Assembly (NCBI RefSeq): GCF_024464655.1
Contig: NZ_JANHAV010000001.1
Location: 496,001-560,000 of the forward strand
From: Halobellus inordinatus
GTDB lineage: Archaea > Halobacteriota > Halobacteria > Halobacteriales > Haloferacaceae
Direction of reading: 5' to 3'
DNA length: 64,000 nt
Of this stretch, positions 25,248 to 34,228 are shown piece after piece (within the stretch, counting starts at the first letter, position 1; the number at the start of each line of letters is the position of its first letter). The translations under genes were made by a program, and so were the position numbers. The notes under the pieces were generated by a model. The model was given only the letters and a program-made list of their open reading frames with translations, was not told the DNA's origin and searched no databases.

Positions 25248-26219
25248 ATGTCAGACGCGTTCCCCGACTACCTCGATGTCGACTACACCGACGGCGAAGG
25301 TGAGACGCCCGCGGACTATCCGACGATTCAGGACAAAATCGAGAAGGCAATCGAGGTCACGAAGCAGGGCCTCGAACAGTACGAGACGCCGGCCGTGATG
25401 TGGACCGGCGGCAAGGACTCGACGCTCACGCTGTACTTCATCAAAGAGGTCGCCGAGAAGTACGACCTGGAGACGCCGCCGGCGGTCTTCATCGACCACT
25501 TCCAGCACTTCGACGAGATCCACGACTTCGTGGACCACTGGGCTGAGGAGTGGGACCTCGACGTGGTCTACGCTCGCAACGAGGACGTCGGCGCGTACGT
25601 TGAGGAACACGACCTCGAACCCGGCGACGACATCGAGATCTCGGAGCTCTCTGAACACAACCAACACCACGTCCGCGACCTGCTCGAATACGAGGAGGAC
25701 ACCTTCCCCTTCCTGCTCGACACCTACGTCGGCAACCACCTGCTGAAGACTGTCGCGCTCAACGACGCGCTCGAAGAGTACGACGTCGACGGCGTCATCT
25801 CCGGCGTCCGCTGGGACGAACAGGAGGCCCGTGCCGACGAGACGTTCTTCTCGCCGCGTCACGATCCGGACATTTACCCGCCGCACGACCGCATTCAGCC
25901 CATCCTCCAGTTCGACGAGGCGTCCGTCTGGGAGGCGTTCTGGAACTTCGTGGTTCCGGACACCGTCGAGGGCTACCCCGACGAGGGCTACGTGCCCCAG
26001 AGCGCAGACGACCTGCCGAACGGGCTCACGATGGACGACATCCCGGTCTCGCCGAAGTACTTCGCCGGCTTCCGCTCGCTCGGCAGCGAGGTCTCGACGG
26101 ACAAGACGACCGAGGAACCGGCGTGGCTACAGGATATGGAGAACACTACCGAGCGCGCGGGTCGCGCCCAGGACAAAGAGGACCTGATGGAGCGACTCCG
26201 CGACCTCGGCTACATGTAA
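25248..26219 (+). CDS. phosphoadenosine phosphosulfate reductase-family (PP-loop) protein
   Basis: A 323-residue protein with the adenylate-binding PP-loop PAVMWTGGKDSTLTLYFIKEV at about 49-69. GVRWDEQEARADETFFSPRHDP and RIQPILQFDEASVWEAFWNF match the CysH/CysD superfamily. It lacks an evident C-terminal CGLH-type catalytic cysteine of true PAPS reductases, so sulfate activation or thiolation chemistry is possible but assimilatory reduction is not assured. It is tail-to-tail with the XdhC gene that ends the CO dehydrogenase cluster, six bases apart. Confidence 0.75.
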   Translation: MSDAFPDYLDVDYTDGEGETPADYPTIQDKIEKAIEVTKQGLEQYETPAVMWTGGKDSTLTLYFIKEVAEKYDLETPPAVFIDHFQHFDEIHDFVDHWAEEWDLDVVYARNEDVGAYVEEHDLEPGDDIEISELSEHNQHHVRDLLEYEEDTFPFLLDTYVGNHLLKTVALNDALEEYDVDGVISGVRWDEQEARADETFFSPRHDPDIYPPHDRIQPILQFDEASVWEAFWNFVVPDTVEGYPDEGYVPQSADDLPNGLTMDDIPVSPKYFAGFRSLGSEVSTDKTTEEPAWLQDMENTTERAGRAQDKEDLMERLRDLGYM

Positions 26220-26225
26220 GCTCGG

Positions 26226-27398
26226 TTACTGTGCCGGCGCGTCGACGTCGGCACCGACGTCGACGCGCTCGTGAATCGGCTCCTCGCGCGATTTGAGGTG
26301 TCGTGGCGTCCGGCCGTTCGAGACGGCCAGCACTTCTGCCACGATGCTGTGTGCGATCTGATGCGGCGAGCCGCCGCCTAGATCGAGACCGACCGGCGTG
26401 TACAGCGACGAGAGCTCGTCGTCTGCGAACTCCCGGCCGTCGTCCGCGAAGGCGTCCAGCATCTCCTCGAACCGTTCGCGGGGGCCCATCACCCCGACGT
26501 ACGCGACGCCGGCGTCGAGCAGCGCGTCGATCGCCAGCCGATCGTCGACGAAGTTGTGCGTCATCACGACCGCGTACGTACGGTCGTCGAGAGCGAGGTC
26601 GTCCGCGATGGTGGCCGGCGAGGTCGTCACGGCGCGGTCGGCCGCTGGGAACCGATCTTCGAGGTCGACCGCCCCCCGGAAGCCGACGACGGTGACGCGG
26701 AAGTCGTTCTTCGCTGCGAACTCCGTCACCGGCCCCACGTCGTGGCCCGTCCCGAAGACGACCAGTTCCGAAGGGGCCGCGAGGCCGTCGATGAACACTG
26801 TCAGTTCGCCCGTGTCGGTCTCGAACGTGACGGTATCGGCCTTCCCCCGCGTCGCCAGTTCGCCGGCGGGACCGGCGAGCGCGTCGATCGGCCACTCTGT
26901 CGCTTCCGCTCCCGTAGGCAACTGTAGCGCCCCCGTCTCGGGGTGGTAGTAGGCGCGGTCGCCGCGATCGAACGGTCCATCGGCGTCGAGTACGGTCACG
27001 ACGCCGACGTCCCGGCCGGCGAAGAACGACTCGACGGCCGGTCGATACGTCTCCGTCAGCGGTTCTACCAGTACTTCGATGACGCCGTTGCAACCGACGC
27101 CCAGCCCCCACAGGTCGTCTTCGTCGTCCTCCATCAGATCGTAGGTCACGAGTTCCGGGCGGCCAGTCTCACGGACTTCCGCACCTACCGTAACGAGTTC
27201 GTCTTCGAGGCAGCCGGCAGTGATGCTGCCGACGCCCGTGCCGCCCTCGTCGAGCAGCATCTTCGCGCCGGGTCGTCGGTAGGCGTTCCCCTCTACGTCG
27301 ACGATCGTCGCCAACACGTCGGTTCGCTCGGCGTCGAGTCGGTCACGGATCTGCTGTACTACCTCCGTTTCGGGAACACTCCAGTCGTTCTGTGTCAT
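26226..27398 (-). CDS. XdhC/CoxI-family molybdoenzyme maturation protein
   Basis: A 390-residue protein. The N-terminal XdhC domain shows RLDAERTDVLATIVDVEGNAYRRPGAKML, GSITAGCLEDEL and LGVGCNGVIEVLVEPL. The C-terminal Rossmann part shows ELVVFGTGHDVGP and VAYVGVMGPRERFEEML, then GLDLGGGSPHQIAHSIVAEVLA. XdhC proteins bind molybdenum cofactor and help its sulfuration and insertion into xanthine-dehydrogenase-family enzymes. The start overlaps the upstream gene by four bases (ATGA), so it is the last gene of the cox transcript. It is the second, conventional XdhC here; the other carries a YHS domain. Confidence 0.9.
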   Translation of the reverse strand: MTQNDWSVPETEVVQQIRDRLDAERTDVLATIVDVEGNAYRRPGAKMLLDEGGTGVGSITAGCLEDELVTVGAEVRETGRPELVTYDLMEDDEDDLWGLGVGCNGVIEVLVEPLTETYRPAVESFFAGRDVGVVTVLDADGPFDRGDRAYYHPETGALQLPTGAEATEWPIDALAGPAGELATRGKADTVTFETDTGELTVFIDGLAAPSELVVFGTGHDVGPVTEFAAKNDFRVTVVGFRGAVDLEDRFPAADRAVTTSPATIADDLALDDRTYAVVMTHNFVDDRLAIDALLDAGVAYVGVMGPRERFEEMLDAFADDGREFADDELSSLYTPVGLDLGGGSPHQIAHSIVAEVLAVSNGRTPRHLKSREEPIHERVDVGADVDAPAQ

Positions 27399-28213
27399 AT
27401 ATTCGTTGTTTCTGAACCGTTTGTCTCGTCGAGTCGGACACCCGCGGGCCGTTCGACGGCCGCATACACCTTCTGCAGGCCGGCGTCGTGGAGGTCCGTC
27501 CCGCAGTCTCCGCGCTGGATCGCCGCGCGAACCGCGTCGCGGTCGCTCACTAACGCGCCGGCGACGACGTCGACGCCCGCATCGAACAGCGGTTCCGGGA
27601 GGAACGACGCGGTGGCACCGATCACGACGACGGTGGCGTCCGGGGGGACCGCATCGAGGTACCGTTCGACGCCACCGTAGATGAACGCCGACCCGGTCAC
27701 GAAGACGACCTCGGCGCCGCTCATCGCGGCGTCCGTCTCCGGCGGCGTGAACGTGCGGACGGTGACGCCCGGTGGGGTGGCCACATCGTCGACTGGATCG
27801 CGCTCGATCACGCGAACCGCCACGTCGTCGAACTTGCGGAACGCCGGCGCGAACAGCCCGACGGTCGTGATGCGTCCGATGTCGTCCGCCAGGAGCGCCA
27901 TCGGATCGCCGGTGTGCCAGTCGACGAGCGGTGCGGAGAGTGCGTTCATCGCCGCGATCCCGACTGCCCGTGCACTGTGCCCGTTCGTGCTCGCGTTTCG
28001 GTGCTCCGTCGCCGCCGCCAGCAGCGATTCCACGTCCGGGTCGTCGGTCATCGGTGGCTCGCCGGCCGGGCGATGCGCGACGCCCGCGCTTTCGACGCCC
28101 CCGTTCCGCACTTCCACGAGGATCGCCGCGTCTCCCACCGTGATGCGCTCCACCGTCGGGGTCGCGAGGTGCGAGCGAAGCCGTGCGGCGACCGCCTCCA
28201 GGAGGTCGGTCAC
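27395..28213 (-). CDS. DUF4213/DUF364-like protein in the CO dehydrogenase operon
   Basis: A 272-residue protein starting at a GTG (VTDLLEAVAARL) that overlaps the coxE stop in a GTGA. Residues about 5-70 contain a DUF4213-like cap (ERITVGDAAILVEV). The remainder (IGRITTVGLFAPAFRKF, GAEVVFVTGSAFIYGGVERYL, DATVVVIGATASFLPEPLFDAGVDVVAG) matches the Rossmann-like DUF364 fold, which has been called a putative heavy-metal chelation domain. No catalytic cysteine cluster is visible. By context it may handle metal or cofactor for CO dehydrogenase. This is inferred from position and fold only. Confidence 0.7.
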   Translation of the reverse strand: MTDLLEAVAARLRSHLATPTVERITVGDAAILVEVRNGGVESAGVAHRPAGEPPMTDDPDVESLLAAATEHRNASTNGHSARAVGIAAMNALSAPLVDWHTGDPMALLADDIGRITTVGLFAPAFRKFDDVAVRVIERDPVDDVATPPGVTVRTFTPPETDAAMSGAEVVFVTGSAFIYGGVERYLDAVPPDATVVVIGATASFLPEPLFDAGVDVVAGALVSDRDAVRAAIQRGDCGTDLHDAGLQKVYAAVERPAGVRLDETNGSETTNI

Positions 28214-29613
28214 GCCGACCCACCCCCAGAGTCGGCCCCGACGAGGCGACGGTCGTACTCGTAGCCAACCTGGCCGTGCAGTCCGCGCTGTTCGATCTGT
28301 CGCGCCGCCTCGGCGAGGTCTGCGGGTTCGGCGAACCCGAACAGGGCGTCGAGGTAGGGGACGCTCGTCGACATTCCGCGCGACTGCGGTTCGAACGCCG
28401 GTGAGACGGCCAGCGGATTGAGCCAGACGAGCGCGCCGGCCCGCTGGGCCAGCCACGTGATCCCGTCGGCCAGCGTGTCAGGGTCGCCGACGTCGAGGCC
28501 GTCGCTGACGACAACGACGACCGTTCGCCGGTCGACCGCGTAGGGGTGTCGCGCGCGGAGCGTCGTGAACGCCTCGCCGATCTGCGTGCCGCCGCCCCAC
28601 TGAACTTCGGCCTCGCGGAGCGCCGCAGCCGGGTCGCCGCCGCCGCGAGCGAACTGTTCGGTGACGTCGACGAGTTCGGTGTCGAAGAGGAACACGTCGG
28701 TCTCGCGCGCGCTGTCGTACAGCCGATCGGCGAACGCCAGCAGCACGCTCCGGTCGACGGTGTCGAGGACGGAACCGCTCACGTCGACGAGGAGACAGCA
28801 CCGGAGTTCACTCAGCGTCGGCCGTGATTCGGGGAGGTCGATCGGCGCGCCGCCGGTCGAGAGACTCGCCCGGAGCGCCCGTCTGGCTTCCACCCGGTCG
28901 CCGGCGGTCGACTGCCGGCGGCGACGCCCCGGGACCGTCGACAGCGCGTCGACGAAGCGGTCGATAGCTGTGAGTTCGGACTCGGTCAACTGCGCGGTGT
29001 CGATGTCGACTCGCTGTCGCCCGCCGACGGCGCTGTAGCGCCGGGCGTCGCTCTCACCAGTTTCCGCCGGACGGTCCCCCGTCACGTGACGGCGCTCGGT
29101 CGGGATGCGGACCTCGACGTCCCCGTCGCCCGAATCGTCGATATCCGGGGGTTCTGCGTCTTCGAGTACACCGGGGTCCTCGGCGACGGGACTGTCGGCG
29201 TGGGTCGGTCCGTCCTCGCGCTCGTCGTCGCCGCCGGCGGTCGGCCCGTCGTGATCCGTCGCGACGGCGCTCAGGCCAGATCGGAGCCGGTGCCAGAAGG
29301 TCGGAAACGCCGACTCGAAGGCGTCGCGCTCGGCCGGTTCCGAGAGCAACGTCGCCCGCAACGCGTCGGCCACGTGCGATCGATCGTCGAGCCCGACGAC
29401 CGACAGGGCCTGCGCCGCGTGGAGCGTCGCACTCGTCGGGACGGTGACGCCGTCGTTCCGGAGTTGGGCGGCGAACCGAAGGAGTTCGATCAGGACGTGT
29501 CGCCGCGCCATACGGAAGTCCGGGACGTCCTCGCGGCCGTGGGTCGCGGCCGTGTCGACGCCCTCGTCTGCACCGCCTGCCGTCGGGTCACTGTCACCGT
29601 GCATATCGCTCAC
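28210..29613 (-). CDS. coxE: CoxE, von Willebrand factor A-domain maturation protein
   Basis: A 467-residue protein. The N-terminal part (35-115) is helical (HVLIELLRFAAQLRNDGV), then comes a highly acidic linker at 120-190. A VWA domain begins near 270 with the MIDAS motif DVSGS at 277-281; GGGTQIGEAF and VVVVVSDGLDVGDP complete the metal site. CoxE works with the AAA+ protein CoxD, and in bacteria the pair is needed to assemble the Mo-S-Cu centre of CO dehydrogenase. It overlaps coxD by four bases (ATGA) and the next gene through GTGA. Confidence 0.9.
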   Translation of the reverse strand: MSDMHGDSDPTAGGADEGVDTAATHGREDVPDFRMARRHVLIELLRFAAQLRNDGVTVPTSATLHAAQALSVVGLDDRSHVADALRATLLSEPAERDAFESAFPTFWHRLRSGLSAVATDHDGPTAGGDDEREDGPTHADSPVAEDPGVLEDAEPPDIDDSGDGDVEVRIPTERRHVTGDRPAETGESDARRYSAVGGRQRVDIDTAQLTESELTAIDRFVDALSTVPGRRRRQSTAGDRVEARRALRASLSTGGAPIDLPESRPTLSELRCCLLVDVSGSVLDTVDRSVLLAFADRLYDSARETDVFLFDTELVDVTEQFARGGGDPAAALREAEVQWGGGTQIGEAFTTLRARHPYAVDRRTVVVVVSDGLDVGDPDTLADGITWLAQRAGALVWLNPLAVSPAFEPQSRGMSTSVPYLDALFGFAEPADLAEAARQIEQRGLHGQVGYEYDRRLVGADSGGGSA

Positions 29614-30557
29614 GCTTCGAGACGGTCTTCAGCCCTCGCTGCGGCCGTCTGCAACTGTTCCAGCAGTTCGGCGTCGATCCGGTCGAGGTCTTCGACTTCT
29701 TTGATGAGACAGCCGAGGGTGCGCTCGATCTCGTCGGTCGAGAGCGGCGCGTCCGCGTCGTCCTGTCGCAGTTGCGCTACGGCGCGCGCCCAATCGAGCG
29801 TCTCGGCGACGCCCGGTTGTTTGAGGAACGCCTCCTCGCGCAGGCGGTCGACGACGGCGCAGACTTCGGCCGCGACGGCCCCGTCGAGTTCGGGCACTTT
29901 CCGGCGCACGATCTCGTACTCGGCCTCGAACGACGGTGGTTCGACGTGGAGGTACAGACAGCGGCGCTTCAGCGCGTCCGAGAGTCCCCGGGTGCGGTTT
30001 GACGTGAGCACCACGACCGGCGGCTGCTCCGCGCTGACGGTGCCGAACTCGGGGATCGACACCTGGAAGTCCGAGAGCAGTTCGAGTAAGAACGCCTCGA
30101 ACTCCTCGTCGGCCCGGTCGATCTCGTCGACTAAGAGCACCGGCGGCGTCTCACCTTCCGCGGTCAGCGCCCGCAGTAACGGCCGTTCGAGGAGGTACTC
30201 CTCGTCGAAGACGGACTGTTCGTGGTCGTGTCCCGTACCGGACCTGCCGGCGACCGTGCCCTCGTTGGCCTGCACCGCGAGCAACTGCTTCGTGTAGTTC
30301 CACTCGTACAGCGCGTTCTCGGCGGTCAGTCCCTCGTAGCACTGCAGTCGGATGAGTTCGGTGTCGAACGCGCTCGCGAGCACTTTCCCGAGTTCGGTCT
30401 TCCCGCTGCCGGGCGGCCCCTCGACGAGCAACGGCCGGCCGAGCGTGAGTGCGAGGTGGACCGTCGTGACCGTCCGGTCGTCGGCGACGTACTCCGCGGT
30501 CTCGAACCGCTCTCGAAGGTCCGACCCCGACAGCGACGCGAACGCTTCGCGGGTCAT
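29610..30557 (-). CDS. coxD: CoxD, MoxR-type AAA+ ATPase
   Basis: A 315-residue AAA+ ATPase. Walker A is GPPGSGKT at 47-54, Walker B LLVDEID at 141-147, sensor 1 is VVLTSNRTRGLSDALKRRC, and a MoxR lid follows. In bacterial form I systems CoxD mediates sulfuration and works with CoxE for copper insertion at the active site. It overlaps the coxF-YHS gene by four bases upstream and coxE by four downstream, indicating strict stoichiometric translation. Length is typical for the family (about 300). Confidence 0.92.
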   Translation of the reverse strand: MTREAFASLSGSDLRERFETAEYVADDRTVTTVHLALTLGRPLLVEGPPGSGKTELGKVLASAFDTELIRLQCYEGLTAENALYEWNYTKQLLAVQANEGTVAGRSGTGHDHEQSVFDEEYLLERPLLRALTAEGETPPVLLVDEIDRADEEFEAFLLELLSDFQVSIPEFGTVSAEQPPVVVLTSNRTRGLSDALKRRCLYLHVEPPSFEAEYEIVRRKVPELDGAVAAEVCAVVDRLREEAFLKQPGVAETLDWARAVAQLRQDDADAPLSTDEIERTLGCLIKEVEDLDRIDAELLEQLQTAAARAEDRLEA

Positions 30558-31666
30558 ACTGACCCCTCGGCGGCGTCGAGATACGACGCGGGGTCGTTCT
30601 GGAACGAGTCGGCGCAGCCCTCACAGCAGAAGTAGTACGTCGTCCCGTCGTGTTCGACCGCGGGTGCGGACGCTGGCTCGACCGTCATTCCGCACACTGG
30701 GTCCGTCGCGAGTTCGTCGGCCGACCGCGAGCTGTCTTTCGTCACCTCGTCGTCACTGGCCGCTGTCTCGGCCGTATCGGCCGTCGTGGACACTCCGCTG
30801 CTGCGACCGCCGGATCCGCCCGCCGTCGATCGCGCGTCGACAACCTGGGCCAGGATGCTCGCCGCGATCTCGGCCGGCGTGTAGGCCGCGATGTCGACGC
30901 CCGCAGGGTTGGTCACCGCTTCTCGGACCGTTTCGGGGTCTACGTCGAGCACGCCGGCGGCCCGTTCGACGACCTCCGAGCTCCGCGTGTCGCTCGCGAC
31001 GAGTCCGATGTACGGTGCGTCCGCGCGGACGCCGGCCGCGACGCCGCGGGCGTCGTACTTCCCCATCGACGCGACCACGACGAGCGGCGCGTGGTCGACG
31101 GCGTCGACGATCGCGTCGGGGTCAGTCTCCGTCACGACGGCCGCGTCGCCGACGTCGTCGCTTCCGTCCGGAGCGACGACTGTCACGTCGACCGCGAGTT
31201 CGGCCGCGAGTCGAGCGAGCGACCGGGCGACGGGCGAGTCGCCGACGATGAGGAGGTCGGGCGTCGTGTTCACCGGCTCGATGAACAGTTCGAGGACGCC
31301 TTCGCTGTGACAGTGCATCGGGAAGGCCTCGAGCCCCGGGCGGGCGATCTCCTCGGGGTCGGGCGCGATGCCGACCAGCCGTGGCTCGCCGTCCTCGATC
31401 GCGGCCGCTGACTCGCTGATCGCCGTCGTCTGCGCGCAGGCCGCGCCGCCGATCCAGCCGTGGAGTTCGCCGTCGGCTGTCACGACCGCGCGGTCGCCGA
31501 CGTTCGCCGACACCGGCGGCTCGCGGCGAACGATCGTCACGCGAGCGTACGTCTCCCCGCGCGCTGTGAGTTGTGCTTCCAGTTCGGCGACGTCGCCGTC
31601 GGTGACGTCGACCGGGCGCGCGCCCTCGTCGTTCGCTCCTGTCTGGTCGTTTTCGTTCCGTGTCAT
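30554..31666 (-). CDS. coxF: CoxF/XdhC-family protein fused to a C-terminal YHS metal-binding domain
   Basis: A 370-residue protein starting MTRNENDQTG. Residues about 20-130 are an XdhC cap (ARVTIVRREPPVSANVGDRAVV, LHGWIGGAACAQ); about 135-275 are a Rossmann domain (LLIVGDSPVARSLARLA). After a Ser/Thr linker, residues 321-363 form a YHS domain: DPVCGMTVEP, then YYFCCEGCADSF, with Cys325, 347, 348 and 351 as likely metal ligands. YHS domains bind metal and often occur in copper transporters. In a Mo-Cu CO dehydrogenase operon this suggests copper delivery. A 60-bp gap separates it from coxL, the only real gap in the operon. Confidence 0.85.
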   Translation of the reverse strand: MTRNENDQTGANDEGARPVDVTDGDVAELEAQLTARGETYARVTIVRREPPVSANVGDRAVVTADGELHGWIGGAACAQTTAISESAAAIEDGEPRLVGIAPDPEEIARPGLEAFPMHCHSEGVLELFIEPVNTTPDLLIVGDSPVARSLARLAAELAVDVTVVAPDGSDDVGDAAVVTETDPDAIVDAVDHAPLVVVASMGKYDARGVAAGVRADAPYIGLVASDTRSSEVVERAAGVLDVDPETVREAVTNPAGVDIAAYTPAEIAASILAQVVDARSTAGGSGGRSSGVSTTADTAETAASDDEVTKDSSRSADELATDPVCGMTVEPASAPAVEHDGTTYYFCCEGCADSFQNDPASYLDAAEGSV

Positions 31667-31726
31667 CTGTCGGTGTGCGATTCGCGGCGACGGCCCCGCA
31701 GCGGCCCGCCGCGCTGACAACCCGTC

Positions 31727-34228
31727 TCAGTCGTCGGCTGGTCCTTCACTCTGTCCGCCCTCGAAGTCGAAACTGACGTTCTGGCTCGGGTCGAGGGCCA
31801 AGCCGGCCTCGTTCAGCGACTCCCATACTCTGTCCGGCGTCATCGGCATCTCGACGTGCGTGACGCCCGCGTGCGACATCGCGTCGACTACCGCGTTGAC
31901 GATCGCCGGCGGCGACCCGACCGTGGGCGACTCGCCGACGCCTTTCGCGCCGATCGGGTGGTGCGGCGACGGCGTGACGGTGTGTCCCGTCTCGAAGTTG
32001 GGGATCTCGTTGGCCGTCGGCAGCAGGTAGTTCATGAAGTCCCCGCCGGTGACGTTCCCGTTGTCGTCGTAGGTGACGTGTTCCAGCATCGCCGTCCCGA
32101 TGCCCTGCGCGAGGCCGCCGTGGATCTGGCCCTCGATGATCATCGGGTTGATGCGGTTGCCGCAGTCGTCGACGGCGACGAACTTCTCGAAGTCGACTTC
32201 GCCGGTCTCGCGGTCGACCTCGACGACGACGATGTACGATCCGAACGGGTACGTCATCTCCGGCGGATCGTAGTAGTTCGTCGCCTCGAGCCCGGGTTCT
32301 TCGCTGCCGGGATGGTTCATATACGCCCCCGCGGCGATCTCCGTGATGGTGATCGAGCGGTCGGGTGCGCCGGCGACGTGGAACTCGCCGGACTGGCGGT
32401 CCCACTGGATGTCTTCCTCGGCTGCTTCGAGTTCGTTGGCGGCGATCGACTTCGCTTTGTCCCGGACCTTCCGGGCGGCCACGGCGGCCGCGGCGCCTGC
32501 AACGGGCGTCGAGCGAGAGCCGTAGGTCCCGAGCCCGTACGGTTCGGTGTCGGTGTCGCCGTGTTCGACGACGATGTTGTCGACGTCCATCCCGAGTTCC
32601 TCGGCGACGATCTGTGCGAAGGTCGTCTCGTGACCCTGGCCCTGGGTCTGGACGCCGACCCGCAAGACGGCATTGCCGGTCGGGTTCACGCGGAGGTCCG
32701 CGGAGTCGAACATCTCGATCCCGGCGATGTCACACTGCTTGCCCGGCCCTGCACCGACGATTTCGGTGAACGAGGAGATGCCGATTCCCAGCAGCTTGTC
32801 GGCGTCCTCCTCGATCCGGCGCTTTTGTTCCTCGCGGTAGGACTCGTAGTCGGCCATCTCGAGGGCCTTGTCGAGAGCCTTCTCGTAGTCCCCGGAGTCG
32901 TAGTTCCAGCCGGTCGCGCTCTCGTAGGGGAACGCATCGGACGGAATGAAGTTGCGGCGGCGGATCTCGGCGGGGTCGACGCCGAGTTCGTCCGCGAGCA
33001 CTTTCACCATTCGCTCGATCAGGTAGACGGCCTCGGTGACGCGGAACGAACACCGATAGGCGACGCCGCCCGGTGCGGTGTTCGTGAACACGCCGGTCAG
33101 CGACCCGTAGGCCGCCTCGATGTCGTAGGAGCCGGTGAAGATGTTGAAGAAGCCAGCCGGGAACTTCGAGGGCTGGGCGGCCGCGTTGTACGCGCCGTGG
33201 TTCGCGAGCACGTCGACCTTCACGCCCTGGATCACGCCGTCCTCGGTGGCGGCGATCTCGCCCGTCATATCGTAGTCGCGGGCGAACCCCGTCGTCTGGA
33301 TGTTCTCAGAGCGCTCTTCGATCCACTTCACGGGCCGTTCGAGGACGTAGGATGCGGCGGCCGCGACGACGTAGCCCGGGTAGATCGGCACCTTGTTCCC
33401 GAAGCCACCGCCGACGTCCGGGCTCACGATGCGGACCTTGTGTTCGGGGATGCCCGACACCTGCGAGAACAGGGTTCGGTGGGCGTGCGGCGCCTGCGAC
33501 GTCATATGCACCGTCATCTTGTCGTTGCCGGGATCCCAGTCGGCGACGGCCCCGCAGGTCTCGATCGGGGCCGGGTGGAGCCGCTGGTACTCCATCTGCT
33601 CTGTGACGGTGACGTCGGCCTCCGCGAAGGCCTCCTCGGTCGCCTCCTTGTCGCCGGTGTCCCAGTCGAAGATGTGGTTGTCTTCCTGGTCGTCGAGTTC
33701 CTCGCGGATGAGCGGAGCGTCGTCTTCGAGTGCCTCTGCGGCGTCGACGACGGGGTCGAGCACCTCGTAGTCGACTTTGACCTTCTCGGCCCCGTCCTTC
33801 GCCGTGTAGCGGTCCTCGGCGATGACGGCGGCGACCTCCTGGGACTGGAACTTCACCTTCTCGTTGACGAGCACGTCCTGGGTGTCGTCCATCAGCGTCG
33901 GCATCGTCGCCAGGTCGTGTTCGAGCAGGTCGTCGGCCGTCAGGACGGCAACGACGCCGTCGAGGTCCATCGCTCGGGAGCCGTCGATGTTCTCGACGCG
34001 GGCGTGGGCGTGGGGGCTCCGAACGATCTCACAGTGGAGCATCCCCGGCTTCTTGATGTCGTCGACGTAGTTGCCGCGGCCGGTGATGAACCGCTTGTCC
34101 TCTTTGCGGGCGACTTCTTCGCCCATCCCGCCGCGCCCGTGGCCGCAGTGTTTCTCCGGTTGGGGGCCGCCGTCGTCGTCGTGCTGGTACTCCTTCGGTT
34201 CGGTCGTGAAATCCGAGTCACTGCTCAT
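31727..34228 (-). CDS. coxL: aerobic carbon monoxide dehydrogenase large subunit, form I
   Basis: An 833-residue molybdenum hydroxylase subunit. AYRCSFR at 390-396 is the form I active-site loop, whose Cys393 binds the copper of the Mo-S-Cu centre. Form II and other xanthine-dehydrogenase relatives lack this exact loop. [14 protein letters not shown] and [17 protein letters not shown] contact the molybdopterin cytosine dinucleotide. [12 protein letters not shown] near residue 775 carries the active-site Glu. It oxidises CO with water to CO2 and passes electrons to CoxS. Length is close to the bacterial enzyme (about 809). It overlaps coxS by four bases. Confidence 0.95.
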   Translation of the reverse strand: MSSDSDFTTEPKEYQHDDDGGPQPEKHCGHGRGGMGEEVARKEDKRFITGRGNYVDDIKKPGMLHCEIVRSPHAHARVENIDGSRAMDLDGVVAVLTADDLLEHDLATMPTLMDDTQDVLVNEKVKFQSQEVAAVIAEDRYTAKDGAEKVKVDYEVLDPVVDAAEALEDDAPLIREELDDQEDNHIFDWDTGDKEATEEAFAEADVTVTEQMEYQRLHPAPIETCGAVADWDPGNDKMTVHMTSQAPHAHRTLFSQVSGIPEHKVRIVSPDVGGGFGNKVPIYPGYVVAAAASYVLERPVKWIEERSENIQTTGFARDYDMTGEIAATEDGVIQGVKVDVLANHGAYNAAAQPSKFPAGFFNIFTGSYDIEAAYGSLTGVFTNTAPGGVAYRCSFRVTEAVYLIERMVKVLADELGVDPAEIRRRNFIPSDAFPYESATGWNYDSGDYEKALDKALEMADYESYREEQKRRIEEDADKLLGIGISSFTEIVGAGPGKQCDIAGIEMFDSADLRVNPTGNAVLRVGVQTQGQGHETTFAQIVAEELGMDVDNIVVEHGDTDTEPYGLGTYGSRSTPVAGAAAAVAARKVRDKAKSIAANELEAAEEDIQWDRQSGEFHVAGAPDRSITITEIAAGAYMNHPGSEEPGLEATNYYDPPEMTYPFGSYIVVVEVDRETGEVDFEKFVAVDDCGNRINPMIIEGQIHGGLAQGIGTAMLEHVTYDDNGNVTGGDFMNYLLPTANEIPNFETGHTVTPSPHHPIGAKGVGESPTVGSPPAIVNAVVDAMSHAGVTHVEMPMTPDRVWESLNEAGLALDPSQNVSFDFEGGQSEGPADD

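Noticed and set aside
26226-28514. A single 762-residue XdhC protein
   Set aside because: The N-terminal 370 residues are Arg-rich, unlike haloarchaeal proteins, and antiparallel real frames (coxE and the DUF364-like gene) explain that region better. The true start is at 27398.
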